This document shows, in pieces, positions 25,489-34,172 of a stretch of 64,000 nucleotides of DNA. The notes under the pieces are model-generated. The model saw only the letters and a program-made list of their open reading frames with translations. It did no database searches and had not been told where the DNA came from. The translations under genes and the position numbers were made by a program. This stretch comes from TC-15 sp034437275 (GTDB taxonomy: Bacteria > Chloroflexota > Anaerolineae > Aggregatilineales > Aggregatilineaceae), in the NCBI GenBank assembly GCA_034437275.1, contig DAOTUD010000067.1, positions 1-64,000 of the forward strand. The letters are read 5' to 3'. Within the stretch, counting starts at the first letter, position 1. The number at the start of each line of letters is the position of its first letter.

Positions 25489-25510
25489 GTGTTGGTTTTA
25501 CACTACCTGC

Positions 25511-27418
25511 TTACTGGCCGAGCAGCGCGGCCTCGGCGGCCTGCAGGACCTCGTCTTCCGGCGAGCGCAGGCTTTGCAGCGTGATCGGCACATCGACATC
25601 CGGCGCGACGCCGACGCCCTCCAGCAGCGTCGCGCCCGTGTCTGGGTGGACCGGACGCCCGGTCGGCATTTGCACGCTCAACTCGCCCGGCAGGGTGTAC
25701 TGCCCGTCGCTCACTTCGCCGGTGAAGCCGCCGGTGGGCGTCTGCCCCACGATGAGCGCGCGGTCGTCGTAGTCCATCGCGTAGGCGAACATGTCCCCGG
25801 CGCTGCCCGTCATCGCGTTGACCAGCACCGCGACCGGCCCCGCATAGTACGGCGTCCCGGCGATGATCTCGATATAGCCCCGGTAGGCGAAACCGCCCGC
25901 CCCATCCGCATAATACAGATCGAACAGGCGCACATGGTCCGGGAAGAAATGCCCGGCCAGCGCCATCGCCAGGTTGATCAGGCCGCCGCCGTTGTCGCGC
26001 ACGTCGATGATCAGCCCCTTAGCCCCGGCATCGACCAGGGCTTGCAGTTCGGCGCTGAACCACTCCTCGGCCTGGCTGACGTCCTGGGCAAAGCCGCGCA
26101 CGTTGATGTAGCCGATCCCCGAGTCGAGCATCCGGCCCTCGATCACCCGCGCGCCGGGATCGCCGGTGTCGAACGCGCGCAGGATCGAGGTGAAGTCGGG
26201 TTGGCGGGTGAAGGTCTGGGTTTGCGGCGATCCGTCGGGGCTGCGCCAGGTGAGCGCCACCTGCGAGCCGATGGTCCCTTGCAGCAGCGTGGCGGCTTGC
26301 AGATAGCGCCGGGCGTGCGGCGTCGAGGCGCTGGTCAGCAGCAGCGGCGTGTCGTCCAGCGCCTGGAGCGCGTCGGTCCCATCGACGGAAACCAGCACAT
26401 CCCCGGCTTGGATGCCAGCTTCAGCGGCGGCGGTGCCGGGCACGACGTGCATCACCACCACCTCCCCGGTGTCCGTGATCGCCAACTCGCCGATTCCGAA
26501 CCCGCCCAGCAAGAACTGCTGCAGCACCAACGGCGACACATACCCGACGTGCATATCCGGGATCAGCGCGCCGAACTGCGCAATCGCCAGGTGGAATTCC
26601 AGCAGGGTCGTCGTCTCCTCAACTACTGGCGTGATTTGCGCGTAAATCGCGTCCCAGTCGAGGTCTTTGTCGTCGGTGAAGGGGTAGGTCAGGCGCGTGC
26701 GCTCGAACAGCCGGTCCCAGGCGGCGCGCGCGTCCAGGTCGGAATAATCGTTGAGCGCGCCCACGCTTTCGATCAGCGCGACGTCGACCTGCTCGTCGCG
26801 CAGCACGGTGAACGGTTCGCCGTCCAGCGCGACCACGCTCCACCCGGCAGGCAGCGCCAGCAGCGGCTCGTCGCCGGTGAACAGCGCGCCATCCGGCCCC
26901 AGCCCGGCGGGGAACTGCTCGCCCGCCTGCGACGTCCACACGATCACGTGACCGCCGGTGATGTCGAACGTCATCGGCTCCAGCGCGACGGACATATCCA
27001 GCGCCGACTCGCCCCGGTTGATGGTGGCGTCCTCGCCCAGGAACTCGATGTAGGTGGCGGTTACGTACACCTGCACGGCGGGCGGGCTGGCCGGATCGTC
27101 GTCGAAATCAAGCGGGGTGCCCTGCGGCCTTTCCGGCAGCGTGATCGTATAGTCGCCGCTGACGATGTTGCCTTCGATGCGCCCGATGACCTGCGAGGCG
27201 GGCGGCGGGGTGAAGTTGTAATCGTTTTGGATTTTGCCGGTCAGCTCGTACAGCGCGATCCCGATATCGGCCCCGATGGTGGGGTAGATCGGGTTGGTGG
27301 TTGCGTAACTGCCGGTGATGATGCGCGGCCCGCTGCCGGTTTCCTGCGCTCGGGCGGGCAGCATGGCGGTCGCCAGCGCCAGGACCAGCACGAACACTAA
27401 CACTACTCGTCGGTACAT
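25511..27418 (-). CDS. Secreted S41-family (C-terminal processing/tricorn-like) protease with PDZ domain
   Basis: 635 residues with a signal peptide (residues 1-24, ending PARAQE). A novel N-terminal region of about 200 residues precedes the helical S41 N-domain (about 215-275). A PDZ domain lies near 290-380 and the S41 catalytic domain near 400-600. NAMTGSAGDMFA near residue 535 holds the nucleophile Ser, and LIIDVRDNGGGLINLA is the conserved strand. The Lys of CtpA-type enzymes is missing: the later motif is GQTPTGG, as in tricorn-type S41 members. It acts outside the cytoplasm. No lipobox is present. A partial TTGTGC motif lies 80 bases upstream of the start. Confidence 0.88.
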   Translation of the reverse strand: MYRRVVLVFVLVLALATAMLPARAQETGSGPRIITGSYATTNPIYPTIGADIGIALYELTGKIQNDYNFTPPPASQVIGRIEGNIVSGDYTITLPERPQGTPLDFDDDPASPPAVQVYVTATYIEFLGEDATINRGESALDMSVALEPMTFDITGGHVIVWTSQAGEQFPAGLGPDGALFTGDEPLLALPAGWSVVALDGEPFTVLRDEQVDVALIESVGALNDYSDLDARAAWDRLFERTRLTYPFTDDKDLDWDAIYAQITPVVEETTTLLEFHLAIAQFGALIPDMHVGYVSPLVLQQFLLGGFGIGELAITDTGEVVVMHVVPGTAAAEAGIQAGDVLVSVDGTDALQALDDTPLLLTSASTPHARRYLQAATLLQGTIGSQVALTWRSPDGSPQTQTFTRQPDFTSILRAFDTGDPGARVIEGRMLDSGIGYINVRGFAQDVSQAEEWFSAELQALVDAGAKGLIIDVRDNGGGLINLAMALAGHFFPDHVRLFDLYYADGAGGFAYRGYIEIIAGTPYYAGPVAVLVNAMTGSAGDMFAYAMDYDDRALIVGQTPTGGFTGEVSDGQYTLPGELSVQMPTGRPVHPDTGATLLEGVGVAPDVDVPITLQSLRSPEDEVLQAAEAALLGQ

Positions 27419-27635
27419 ATCGCCTTATCTCTCTCTACTTCCAAGACTTTTTAGCTTATAACCCAAACGCCGCCGCTTGACAACCCCGGGCGACGGTTTG
27501 CACAAAATGCACAAACTCCCCGATTTGCCTTTGGGCGAGAGAGTGTGCGATACTACGCGGGCACGGAGGAGAAGAACAAGGCGGGCGGTCCGATGCCGGG
27601 ATCGTCCGTCTGCGCGTTTTGGCGTTATCGGGCGC

Positions 27636-28568
27636 TCACATCGCCAGCGTCAGCACCAGCCGCGCGTCCGGCCCGCCGATGGCCGGCCCGGCGGCCATGC
27701 GCACCCGGCTGTGGATGATGCGCATCCCGGCATTCAGCGTAGCGCGCAGCAGGGTGATGTGCTGCGCGTTGATCGGCAGCACGATCCCGTTTTTGCCCAG
27801 GCCCCGCCCATAGGTGTGCATCTCGCACAGGTAGCGCGGCCAATGCTGTTCGGCGTCAGGATGGCAGGCCGCCGCTTCGACCGTCAGGTAGATGTGCAGC
27901 CCATCCTGCCGCCGGGCGCGGGTGCGCAGCGCCGCGAAGGCCGACGGCCGCCCCGCCTCGTGCCAGACCAGCGTCACACCGGCGTTTTCCCGGGCCAGCC
28001 AGTGAGCCGCCGGGGTCGGGTCCAGCCCCGGCAGCACGGACGACGTCACCTCTCGCAGCGCGGGATCGCCGGGCTGCCAGAACGTGAAATGGGTGGGGGA
28101 AACGGGCGGCGGTGTGCCCCGACACAGCAGCGTCAGGTGGCGCGGCTCCAGCCCTTGCCGCGTGTAGAGCGCCAGATTTTTGCCGCTTTCCGGCATGGTT
28201 TCCAGCGCCAGGATGCGGCATCCCGCCGCGCGCAGCACGTCCAGCCCGGCGGCGACCACGTGCTGCCCCAGCCCTGTGCCCTGTTGTTCGGGATCGACGC
28301 CCAGCGTGCCCAGCCAGCCCAGCGTGCCCCACACATGCGTAAAGCAGTAGCCTGCAACCTGCCCGGACGGCGCTTCGATCACGACGCCGGGGGTGGGGCG
28401 CTCGAAGGCCGCCGCCAGATTGTCCGGCGTGCGCAGCCGTAACGGGCGGCGAAGCTGCCCCTGCTGGCGGCGCACCTGCTCGAAGGCGCGGCGGTCCAGT
28501 TCGGCCACGACCGGGCGGTCGTCCGGCGTCATGGGGCGGGTGTGGTAGTCGGGCGCGGGCGCGTACAC
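27636..28568 (-). CDS. GNAT-family N-acetyltransferase
   Basis: 310 residues. The acetyl-CoA site is LGVDPEQQGTGLGQHVV near residues 88-104 (R/Q-x2-G-x-G/A motif). A second, less conserved half from about residue 165 may be another GNAT-like fold, as in tandem GNAT enzymes. The start is GTG 28568, three bases after the stop of the PfkB gene, so it is probably the last gene of the SIS-PfkB operon. The substrate is unknown. Confidence 0.8.
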   Translation of the reverse strand: MYAPAPDYHTRPMTPDDRPVVAELDRRAFEQVRRQQGQLRRPLRLRTPDNLAAAFERPTPGVVIEAPSGQVAGYCFTHVWGTLGWLGTLGVDPEQQGTGLGQHVVAAGLDVLRAAGCRILALETMPESGKNLALYTRQGLEPRHLTLLCRGTPPPVSPTHFTFWQPGDPALREVTSSVLPGLDPTPAAHWLARENAGVTLVWHEAGRPSAFAALRTRARRQDGLHIYLTVEAAACHPDAEQHWPRYLCEMHTYGRGLGKNGIVLPINAQHITLLRATLNAGMRIIHSRVRMAAGPAIGGPDARLVLTLAM

Positions 28569-28571
28569 GGC

Positions 28572-29483
28572 TCAATCCGCCAGGCTGCGGTGCAGGCGTT
28601 GGTAGCGGGCGTCGCGTTCGGCGGTGAAGTCGTCCGGCGGATCGGCCACACCCGTCGCTTCCAGCGCAAACGAGGCCGCCACCGCCGCGTAACAGGCCGC
28701 ACGAGCCAGATCGCCGGTTGCGACCCAGCCGACCAGGAACGCGCCGCAGTAGGTGTTCCCGGCCCCGGTCTGGTCCACGACGGAAGCGACCGGCACGGCG
28801 GGCACGCGCAGCAGATCGTCGCGCCCCTGCTGCCCGACCAGCGAGCCTTGCGCGCCCATGCGCAGCGCGACCAGCGGCGCGCCGTCGTCGAGCATGGCCG
28901 GCACCAGCGCGTCCGGGGCTTGGATGCCGTACATCTGCTGCGCTTCGACCAGGTTGGGCGAGACGATATCCACGTGCGCCAGCCCGGCGCGGAATTCGTC
29001 CCGGTTGTCGGCCACCATGTAGACTTGCAGCGGCTCCCAGAGCAGGGTCGCAGCGGGGAAGGCCGCCCGCCACGCCGCCAGATCACCGGCGGCGCGCAGC
29101 AGGTGCACGCCCTTCGCCCGGCGATAGGCCGGGGGGATGTCGTTCAGCGGCGGCCCGTACAGGAATTCGTCAGTGATCGCGGTGCGAAACACCTCGGTGC
29201 GTTTACCGTCCCACTCGAACACCTGCCATGCCCGCGCCTGCGGCTGGTCCAGGCGCAGCAAGCCGCGCAGATCGTACTCACGCTCCAGCCGCCGCAGCAC
29301 GTCGTCGGGCAGATCGTGCCCGGTGCAGGTGACCAGCCCGGCGCGTTGTCCCCAGATCGACATCCCGGCGGCAGCGTGGATCACGCCGCCGCCCAGGACG
29401 CCCATCTGTGTGTGCCCATCCGGGAACACAATATCGTCGATGATTACGGCTCCCACCGCGATAAACTCCGGTTCGCCGGTCAT
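28572..29483 (-). CDS. PfkB-family carbohydrate/nucleoside kinase-like protein with GAGN active-site variant
   Basis: 303 residues. The ribokinase-fold start AVGAVIIDDIVFPDG, the LGGGVIHAA segment and the C-terminal signature DQTGAGNTYCGAFLVG near residue 245 mark the family. The usual GAGD has become GAGN, replacing the catalytic-base Asp. The same change occurs in the kinase at 31234, which also shares IVFPxGxTxMGVLGGG, so they form one subgroup; MAK32-like proteins are reported with a similar variant. The ATG at 29483 lies 2 bases past the SIS gene stop. A longer in-frame extension runs across the SIS gene and is not real. Phosphotransfer activity is uncertain. Confidence 0.85.
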   Translation of the reverse strand: MTGEPEFIAVGAVIIDDIVFPDGHTQMGVLGGGVIHAAAGMSIWGQRAGLVTCTGHDLPDDVLRRLEREYDLRGLLRLDQPQARAWQVFEWDGKRTEVFRTAITDEFLYGPPLNDIPPAYRRAKGVHLLRAAGDLAAWRAAFPAATLLWEPLQVYMVADNRDEFRAGLAHVDIVSPNLVEAQQMYGIQAPDALVPAMLDDGAPLVALRMGAQGSLVGQQGRDDLLRVPAVPVASVVDQTGAGNTYCGAFLVGWVATGDLARAACYAAVAASFALEATGVADPPDDFTAERDARYQRLHRSLAD

Positions 29484-29485
29484 GA

Positions 29486-30643
29486 TCAGCGCTGTACATC
29501 CTCTTGTATGTGGCTGTCGCGGATGCGGCTCGCGCCGTCGGCCCACTCGACGGTGCGGCCCCCGCCAAAGCCCCGGAAATACTCGGCGTCGATGGCCTGC
29601 GCGCGTTCGGCGGCCAGCAGTTCGCCGGGGATGCTGTAGACCAGCGGGGCGAAGCATTCGCGCACCTCGCCCACCACCGGCAGCGTGTGGTCGAGATAGG
29701 CGCTGATCGTGGCTTCCGCTTCCGGCAGCACGCCCACCGTGCGCCGCCCGATGACCTGTGCCGCGCGCGCGACTTCGGCCATGCGGTCCGCGTCGAAACC
29801 GGCGGCGCTGATCAACACGGTCGGCGTGTCGGGCCGGGCGGCGAAGTACTGCAAGTGCGCCCATTCCTCGGTTTCCTGGGCCATCGCGGGGTCGCCGCTG
29901 GCTTCCAGCATTTTCGCGGCGCTGAACATCGCCACGCCGTACAGCGGCCCCGCGCCTACATACACGAACTCCGGCGCGTCCTGCCATTCTGCGACCAGGT
30001 CGCGCGCCAGCGGTTCGCAGGCGTCGATGGTCGCTTCCATCACGTCGGCCAGCCCGGCCAACTCCGCGCGCAGATCGTTCGCCTGGGCGGTTGTCAGGTG
30101 GCCGCTGACTTCGCCGATGCGGATCGCGGCGCTGTACAGCCCGACTTGCGACGCCAGATAGGAGCGCACGCCTGGCACCGGGCCGCCCGCGACCTCGCTC
30201 GACAGCGGCGGGACGGTGGTCTTGAATACCTTTTCGCCGGCCTGCGCCAGCGGAGCGTCCGGCGTGCCGGTCAGCGCGATGCCGACCGCCCCGGCTTTGC
30301 GCGCCAGTTGCAGCGCCTCGATGGTGCGGCTGACGATGCCGGATACCGACACCGTGATCACCAGGTTGGTCTGGGGGCCGGTGGGCGGCATAAACCCGGC
30401 CTGGTAGCGGCTGAAGGTCAGCGCGCTGCTGGCCTGGGTGGGCACGCCCGCCAGTTGGTGGAACGCCAGTTCCGCGCCGACCGGGGCGTGATAGCTGTCG
30501 CCGCAGCCGACCAGGTACACGCGCTTTACGCTGTTGCACAGCTCGAAGTCGAACGTGGCGCGCGCCGACTCGTCGAACGGTTGGGCGATGTCGCGCAGCA
30601 GGTCGGGCAGGGTGTGAATTTGTTGGTGCATGGGGGATGCCAT
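29486..30643 (-). CDS. SIS-domain (sugar isomerase/aminotransferase-like) protein
   Basis: About 385 residues with two SIS domains. The first has VYLVGCGDSYHA near residue 45 and VSVSGIVSRT near 100. The second has FVYVGAGPLYGVAMF near 225 and a C-terminal acid-rich loop (ETEEWAHLQYF). Such proteins isomerise or deaminate phosphosugars, or cleave Amadori products, as in the FrlB/AgaS branch. There is no glutaminase domain. The ATG at 30643 is preferred because AAGGATAAGG precedes it; a TTG at 30649 is the longer option. It is co-transcribed with the PfkB kinase that follows immediately, suggesting a sugar-phosphate pathway. Confidence 0.85.
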   Translation of the reverse strand: MASPMHQQIHTLPDLLRDIAQPFDESARATFDFELCNSVKRVYLVGCGDSYHAPVGAELAFHQLAGVPTQASSALTFSRYQAGFMPPTGPQTNLVITVSVSGIVSRTIEALQLARKAGAVGIALTGTPDAPLAQAGEKVFKTTVPPLSSEVAGGPVPGVRSYLASQVGLYSAAIRIGEVSGHLTTAQANDLRAELAGLADVMEATIDACEPLARDLVAEWQDAPEFVYVGAGPLYGVAMFSAAKMLEASGDPAMAQETEEWAHLQYFAARPDTPTVLISAAGFDADRMAEVARAAQVIGRRTVGVLPEAEATISAYLDHTLPVVGEVRECFAPLVYSIPGELLAAERAQAIDAEYFRGFGGGRTVEWADGASRIRDSHIQEDVQR

Positions 30644-30661
30644 AGTCAACCTTATCCTTTG

Positions 30662-30865
30662 TTAGACACGTGGCCCCGGCGGTTCGCCGTTGGCCCACTT
30701 CACAATGTTCTCAAAAATCTCGTCGTTTTCGATTTGCTGTTCGTTCTCGAACTGTTCCAGGATTTCCGGGCTGACCATCAGCTTTTCGCCGATTTCCTTG
30801 TTGCTGCGGTCGCCTTTGCGCGCCTGGAACTTTTTGATCTGTTCCGGTGTTGCGATGTTCGTCAT
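30662..30865 (-). CDS. Small acidic protein with helix-turn-helix-like segment
   Basis: 67 residues from ATG 30863-30865, with an AAGGAAAAG ribosome site. The segment SNKEIGEKLMVSPEILEQFENE reads like a short helix-turn-helix. The rest is Glu/Asn-rich and ends GEPPGPRV. The stop is 18 bases before the SIS gene. A longer frame to 31237 runs antisense to the DsrE-like gene and is rejected. No family recognised. Confidence 0.6.
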   Translation of the reverse strand: MTNIATPEQIKKFQARKGDRSNKEIGEKLMVSPEILEQFENEQQIENDEIFENIVKWANGEPPGPRV

Positions 30866-30915
30866 TTTCTTTTCCTTAATGCTACACAGTATGGCAATAA
30901 TCCTTTTCGTTACAC

Positions 30916-30921
30916 AGGAGG
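30916..30921 (+). promoter_or_regulatory. Ribosome binding site AGGAGG deciding the DsrE-like start
   Basis: AGGAGG lies 10 bases before ATG 30932. It selects that codon over upstream in-frame codons in a long spurious frame. Confidence 0.75.
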
Positions 30922-30931
30922 TCTTTTTGGC

Positions 30932-31223
30932 ATGTCTCGACCGGATAACAAGACGGTGATTCTGGTGACCCATGACGGCATGGGCCAGGCGGATACTGCC
31001 CTCCAGCATAAACTGGCCGGGAAGTTTTTTCAACTGCTGCGCGACGATGGCAAGCTCCCCGCCGTGATCTGCTTCTACACCGACGGCGTGAAGCTGGTGT
31101 GCGACGGCTCCCCGGTATTGGACCACCTGCGCGCGCTGGAAGACGCGGGCGTGCGCCTGATCGTGTGCAACACCTGCCTCAACCACTTCGGGCTGGCCGG
31201 CGGACAAGGTCATCACGCTGTGA
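30932..31223 (+). CDS. DsrE/YedF-like sulfur-relay protein, probably frameshifted near the end
   Basis: About 90 residues match the DsrE fold: TVILVTHDGMGQAD, FFQLLRDDG, YTDGVKLVCDGSPVLDHL and VRLIVCNTCLNHFGLA, which carries two Cys. Relatives carry sulfur in YedF-type proteins. After GLA the open frame degenerates into Arg/Ser-rich sequence running to 31300 and overlapping the next gene antisense. Shifting by one base gives ADKVITL and a TGA at 31221-31223, which fits the family better (LADKV). A one-base change near 31200 is therefore likely, either real or a sequencing error. The typical C-terminal 20 residues are missing in both frames. Confidence 0.65.
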
Positions 31224-31233
31224 GCCGCACGGA

Positions 31234-32172
31234 TCACACCACCGCCCGCCGGGGGAGCGCGTGCAGCCCGGCGCGTACCTCAGCCACCCGGCGCACGTAG
31301 TCCTCGCGGGTGGGGACCGTCAGCGGCAGCCCCACCTGCTCGATCATGTACGACGCAGCGGCGCTGGCATGGCAGGCGGCCTCGTCCAGCCCGTCGCCCA
31401 GCCGCGCGACCATCGCTCCGCAGAACGTGTTCCCGGCCCCCACCACGTCGACGACGGTGGTCGTCACCGCCGGGACGTGGACGCCTTCCCCGGCGGCCAG
31501 GTCCCACACATCCGCGCCTTCCGTGCCGCGCCGGATGGCGAGCTTCTGCGCGCCCAGGCCGGCGAACCGCGCCAGCATGGCTGCGTAATCGTCCGTGCCG
31601 GTGATGCGCACCGCTTCCAGCCAGTTCGGCGAGAAGACCGCGCAGGCGTGCAGGATGGCGTGCAGTTCGTCGTCGGACAGCGGGCGCTCCGGCGCTTTGA
31701 ACGGCTCCAGCCCGACACGCCGTCCTTCTGCGCGTAGTTCGCGGGCGAAGGGCACCGAGATCGGCACCAACGGGTGAAAGCCCCAGTGGAACACCTGCGC
31801 ATCCTCGTAGGCGGGGGGAAGCGCATCGCGGCGGCGGGCGAGCTGCACGCGCAGCGTTTGCTCCGGGTCGACGCGCCAGATCTGCGTGCGGCGTCCGTTG
31901 AACTCCATGATTTGCCAGGCGCGCGGCGTGGGCAGCCCGGTGTTGTGCAGCCCAGCCAGGTCGATGCCGGCGGCGTGCATCGGGGCCAGGATCGCGTCGT
32001 CGAGGTCGTCGCCGACCCCGGCCACCAGCCCGACCCGCTCCCCCGATCCCAGCGCGACGGCCATGCCCCACGCGGTTTGTGTGCCGCCCCCGCCCAATAC
32101 GCCCATGCGCGTCTCCCCGGTGGGGAACACGATATCATCGACGATGATGCCAAATGCGACGTGATCGATCAT
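31234..32172 (-). CDS. PfkB-family kinase-like protein with GAGN active-site variant
   Basis: 312 residues from ATG 32172 (MIDHVAFGIIVDDIVFPTG). The family signature near residue 250 is VVDVVGAGNTFCGAM, with Asn replacing the catalytic Asp, as in the protein at 28572. The glycine pair LGGGGTQTAWG near residue 30 is conserved. HWGFHPLVPIS and PEQTLRVQL are not in typical ribokinases. It is the distal gene of the nucleoside-catabolism operon that runs leftward from 38833, with a 105-bp gap from the previous kinase. Substrate unknown. The upstream in-frame extension to 32277 lacks family residues. Confidence 0.82.
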   Translation of the reverse strand: MIDHVAFGIIVDDIVFPTGETRMGVLGGGGTQTAWGMAVALGSGERVGLVAGVGDDLDDAILAPMHAAGIDLAGLHNTGLPTPRAWQIMEFNGRRTQIWRVDPEQTLRVQLARRRDALPPAYEDAQVFHWGFHPLVPISVPFARELRAEGRRVGLEPFKAPERPLSDDELHAILHACAVFSPNWLEAVRITGTDDYAAMLARFAGLGAQKLAIRRGTEGADVWDLAAGEGVHVPAVTTTVVDVVGAGNTFCGAMVARLGDGLDEAACHASAAASYMIEQVGLPLTVPTREDYVRRVAEVRAGLHALPRRAVV

Positions 32173-32277
32173 AAAATGTTGCTTACTCCAGAACACAGCA
32201 GGGGCGCAGCGTGCACGCCCCCGCGAGAATACAATACTGCGGCGGGATTTTATCCGCCCTGGTAGGCCGTGCGACAC

Positions 32278-33174
32278 TTACAACAGCGCCGCGATCTGGT
32301 CGCGCGTCGGCAGCCCGCCCCGCGCGCCGAGATGCTGCACTTTGAGCGCGGCGGCGGCGTTGGCGAAGCTCAGCGCCTCGTCGAGCGTGGCCCCCTCCAG
32401 CCGGGCCGCGATCAGCGCCGCATGGAACGCATCGCCCGCGCCGGTGGTGTCCACTACCGGCACCTCCAGCGCCTTTTTGTGGAGCGGCGCGTCCATGCCG
32501 TGCACGATGCCCTGCACGCCCTGCTTCCCGGCGGTCATGACCAGCCATTGCCCCGGCTGCGTGGCCAGGTTCGCCAGCGAAAACACGCCGATCTCCAGCA
32601 GGCTGCTGTGTTTCAGGAACACGATATCCGTCATGCGGATCGCTTGCGCCAGTTCGTTGCCCTTCATCGGCACCGCATTTTCGATATCCAGCGCCAGCAG
32701 CCCGCCCGCCTCCAGCGACCGGCGGCGCAGGTGCCCGAACCATTCCAGATCGCGCGGGAAGGTGAGGATGGCGCGCGCCTGCCCGGCCAGCTCAAGTTGG
32801 GCTGCGGTCAACGCCTCCTCGTACAGCGGCGAGGCGGGCAGCAGGATCGCGCGGTGGCCCTGCGTGTCGGACATGACCACCGTGAAGGGTGTCGGGTGCT
32901 CCGGGACCCGCACCAACCCCGCCGGATCGACGCCCCACGACACGAAGTCCTCGTGCAGCATGTCGGCGTCGGCGTCATCGCCCATCCAGCCGATATAGCC
33001 GGTCCGCAGGCCAAGCCGGGCCGCCGCACAGGTCGCGTTGGCGATGAAGCCGCCCGGCAGCTTGCCGATCAACCGGGCGGGGTATTTCTCGTCCGCGATG
33101 GGGAAGGTCTGCACCCGCAGGACGAGATCATACGACAGCCCGCCGACGCCGATGAAGTCATAGCGAAAGCTCAT
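32278..33174 (-). CDS. PfkB-family sugar/nucleoside kinase
   Basis: 298 residues of the ribokinase fold. Signature 1 is seen as KLPGGFIANATCAAARLG near residues 38-56, and signature 2 is VVDTTGAGDAFHAALIAARL near 240, with the catalytic Asp intact. VTAGKQGV-type and NAAAALKVQHLGARGG segments fit ribose or nucleoside kinases. It lies 9 bases after a nucleoside hydrolase gene, so the substrate may be ribose or a nucleoside released by that enzyme (inference). Cytosolic, ATP-dependent. Confidence 0.9.
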   Translation of the reverse strand: MSFRYDFIGVGGLSYDLVLRVQTFPIADEKYPARLIGKLPGGFIANATCAAARLGLRTGYIGWMGDDADADMLHEDFVSWGVDPAGLVRVPEHPTPFTVVMSDTQGHRAILLPASPLYEEALTAAQLELAGQARAILTFPRDLEWFGHLRRRSLEAGGLLALDIENAVPMKGNELAQAIRMTDIVFLKHSSLLEIGVFSLANLATQPGQWLVMTAGKQGVQGIVHGMDAPLHKKALEVPVVDTTGAGDAFHAALIAARLEGATLDEALSFANAAAALKVQHLGARGGLPTRDQIAALL

Positions 33175-33183
33175 GGGCGCGCA

Positions 33184-34155
33184 TTACCGCATCGTCTTAT
33201 ACAGCAGGTCTTTCCAGCGCCTGGCGTCGATCTCCCAGCACACCGTGATGTGCGGATCGCCCTTCTTGGTGAGGGGCTGCCACATCTCGATGTTGGCGGT
33301 GTCGTAGGGCGTGACGCCCAGTTGGTCGACGACCGTCATGCCGCGCGTGTAGGTGCCGTCGCACTCAACCTCGACGTAGTGCTTGCTCTTCTTGGTGCAG
33401 ACCGACGGGTCAATCGCGACCGCCATCGCGACCGGGTCCGGCAGCCCCAGGCCAGGATCGCCGAGCCAGTTGCGGTTGGCTTCCAGCGCCGAGTAGTTGC
33501 AGTCCACCGTGAAGTGGGACAGCGGCGTGTCGATCTCCTCTTTGCAGTAGCGCATCTCCTCGTCGGTGAGGTTGGCGTCGCCCCGGCACAGCTCCCAGCC
33601 GACCATCTCGACCGGCAGCCCGGACCGGAACACGATGCGCGCCGCTTCGGGGTCACACCAGATGTTGTACTCGGCGGCGGGCGTGATGTTACCGACCACG
33701 TTGGCCGCCCCGCCCATCACCACGCAGCGGCTGACGTTCTCGACGATCTCCGGGGCCTGGCTGACGGCCAGCGCGACGTTCGTCAGCGGGCCGAGCGTGA
33801 CCAGGATGATGCCCGGATTGGCCTTGATGGTGTCGATCAACACGTCGACGGCGTGGCCTTCGGCGGGTGGGGTCTGGGCTTTGTAGTCCATGCCGCCCAT
33901 GCCGTCCGACCCGTGAAAGAAATAGGCGCGGTAAATTTCGCGGGTCAGCGGCTGGTCCGCGCCGTGATAGACCGGGACGTCCTTGTTGCACAATTCGACG
34001 GTGTAGCGGGCGTTGATGCTGCCCTGGTCAACCGGCATGTTGCCGGCCACGACGGTGATCGCTTCGACCTCGATATCCTCGGTTTGCAGCGCCATCATGA
34101 TCGCGACGGCGTCGTCGGAGGCGGTGTCGGTGTCGATAATCATCTTACGGGTCAC
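33184..34155 (-). CDS. Inosine/uridine-preferring nucleoside hydrolase
   Basis: 323 residues. The calcium-binding motif is IIDTDTASDDA near residues 6-16. LVTLGPLTNVALA near 125, VVMGGAANVVGN near 155 and AEYNIWCDPEAA near 170 are all standard for IU-nucleoside hydrolases, which split nucleosides into base and ribose. The GTG at 34155 is chosen because AGGAG (34164-34168) lies 8 bases upstream. An in-frame ATG at 34176 overlaps the SRA-like gene by 4 bases (ATGA). The product feeds the adjacent PfkB kinase and base salvage. Confidence 0.93.
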   Translation of the reverse strand: MTRKMIIDTDTASDDAVAIMMALQTEDIEVEAITVVAGNMPVDQGSINARYTVELCNKDVPVYHGADQPLTREIYRAYFFHGSDGMGGMDYKAQTPPAEGHAVDVLIDTIKANPGIILVTLGPLTNVALAVSQAPEIVENVSRCVVMGGAANVVGNITPAAEYNIWCDPEAARIVFRSGLPVEMVGWELCRGDANLTDEEMRYCKEEIDTPLSHFTVDCNYSALEANRNWLGDPGLGLPDPVAMAVAIDPSVCTKKSKHYVEVECDGTYTRGMTVVDQLGVTPYDTANIEMWQPLTKKGDPHITVCWEIDARRWKDLLYKTMR

Positions 34156-34163
34156 TGGATTTT

Positions 34164-34168
34164 CTCCT
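34164..34168 (-). promoter_or_regulatory. Ribosome binding site AGGAG deciding the nucleoside hydrolase start
   Basis: On the minus strand AGGAG ends 8 bases before GTG 34155. The more upstream ATG 34176 has no such site. Confidence 0.7.
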
Positions 34169-34172
34169 GGAT

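Noticed and set aside
28572..30698. A 708-residue frame fusing the PfkB kinase with upstream sequence
   Set aside because: The upstream 400 codons are the SIS gene read in a wrong frame. The kinase homology begins at ATG 29483.
30662..31237. A 191-residue version of the small acidic protein
   Set aside because: The added N-terminus is antisense to the DsrE-like gene. A ribosome site precedes the internal ATG at 30865.
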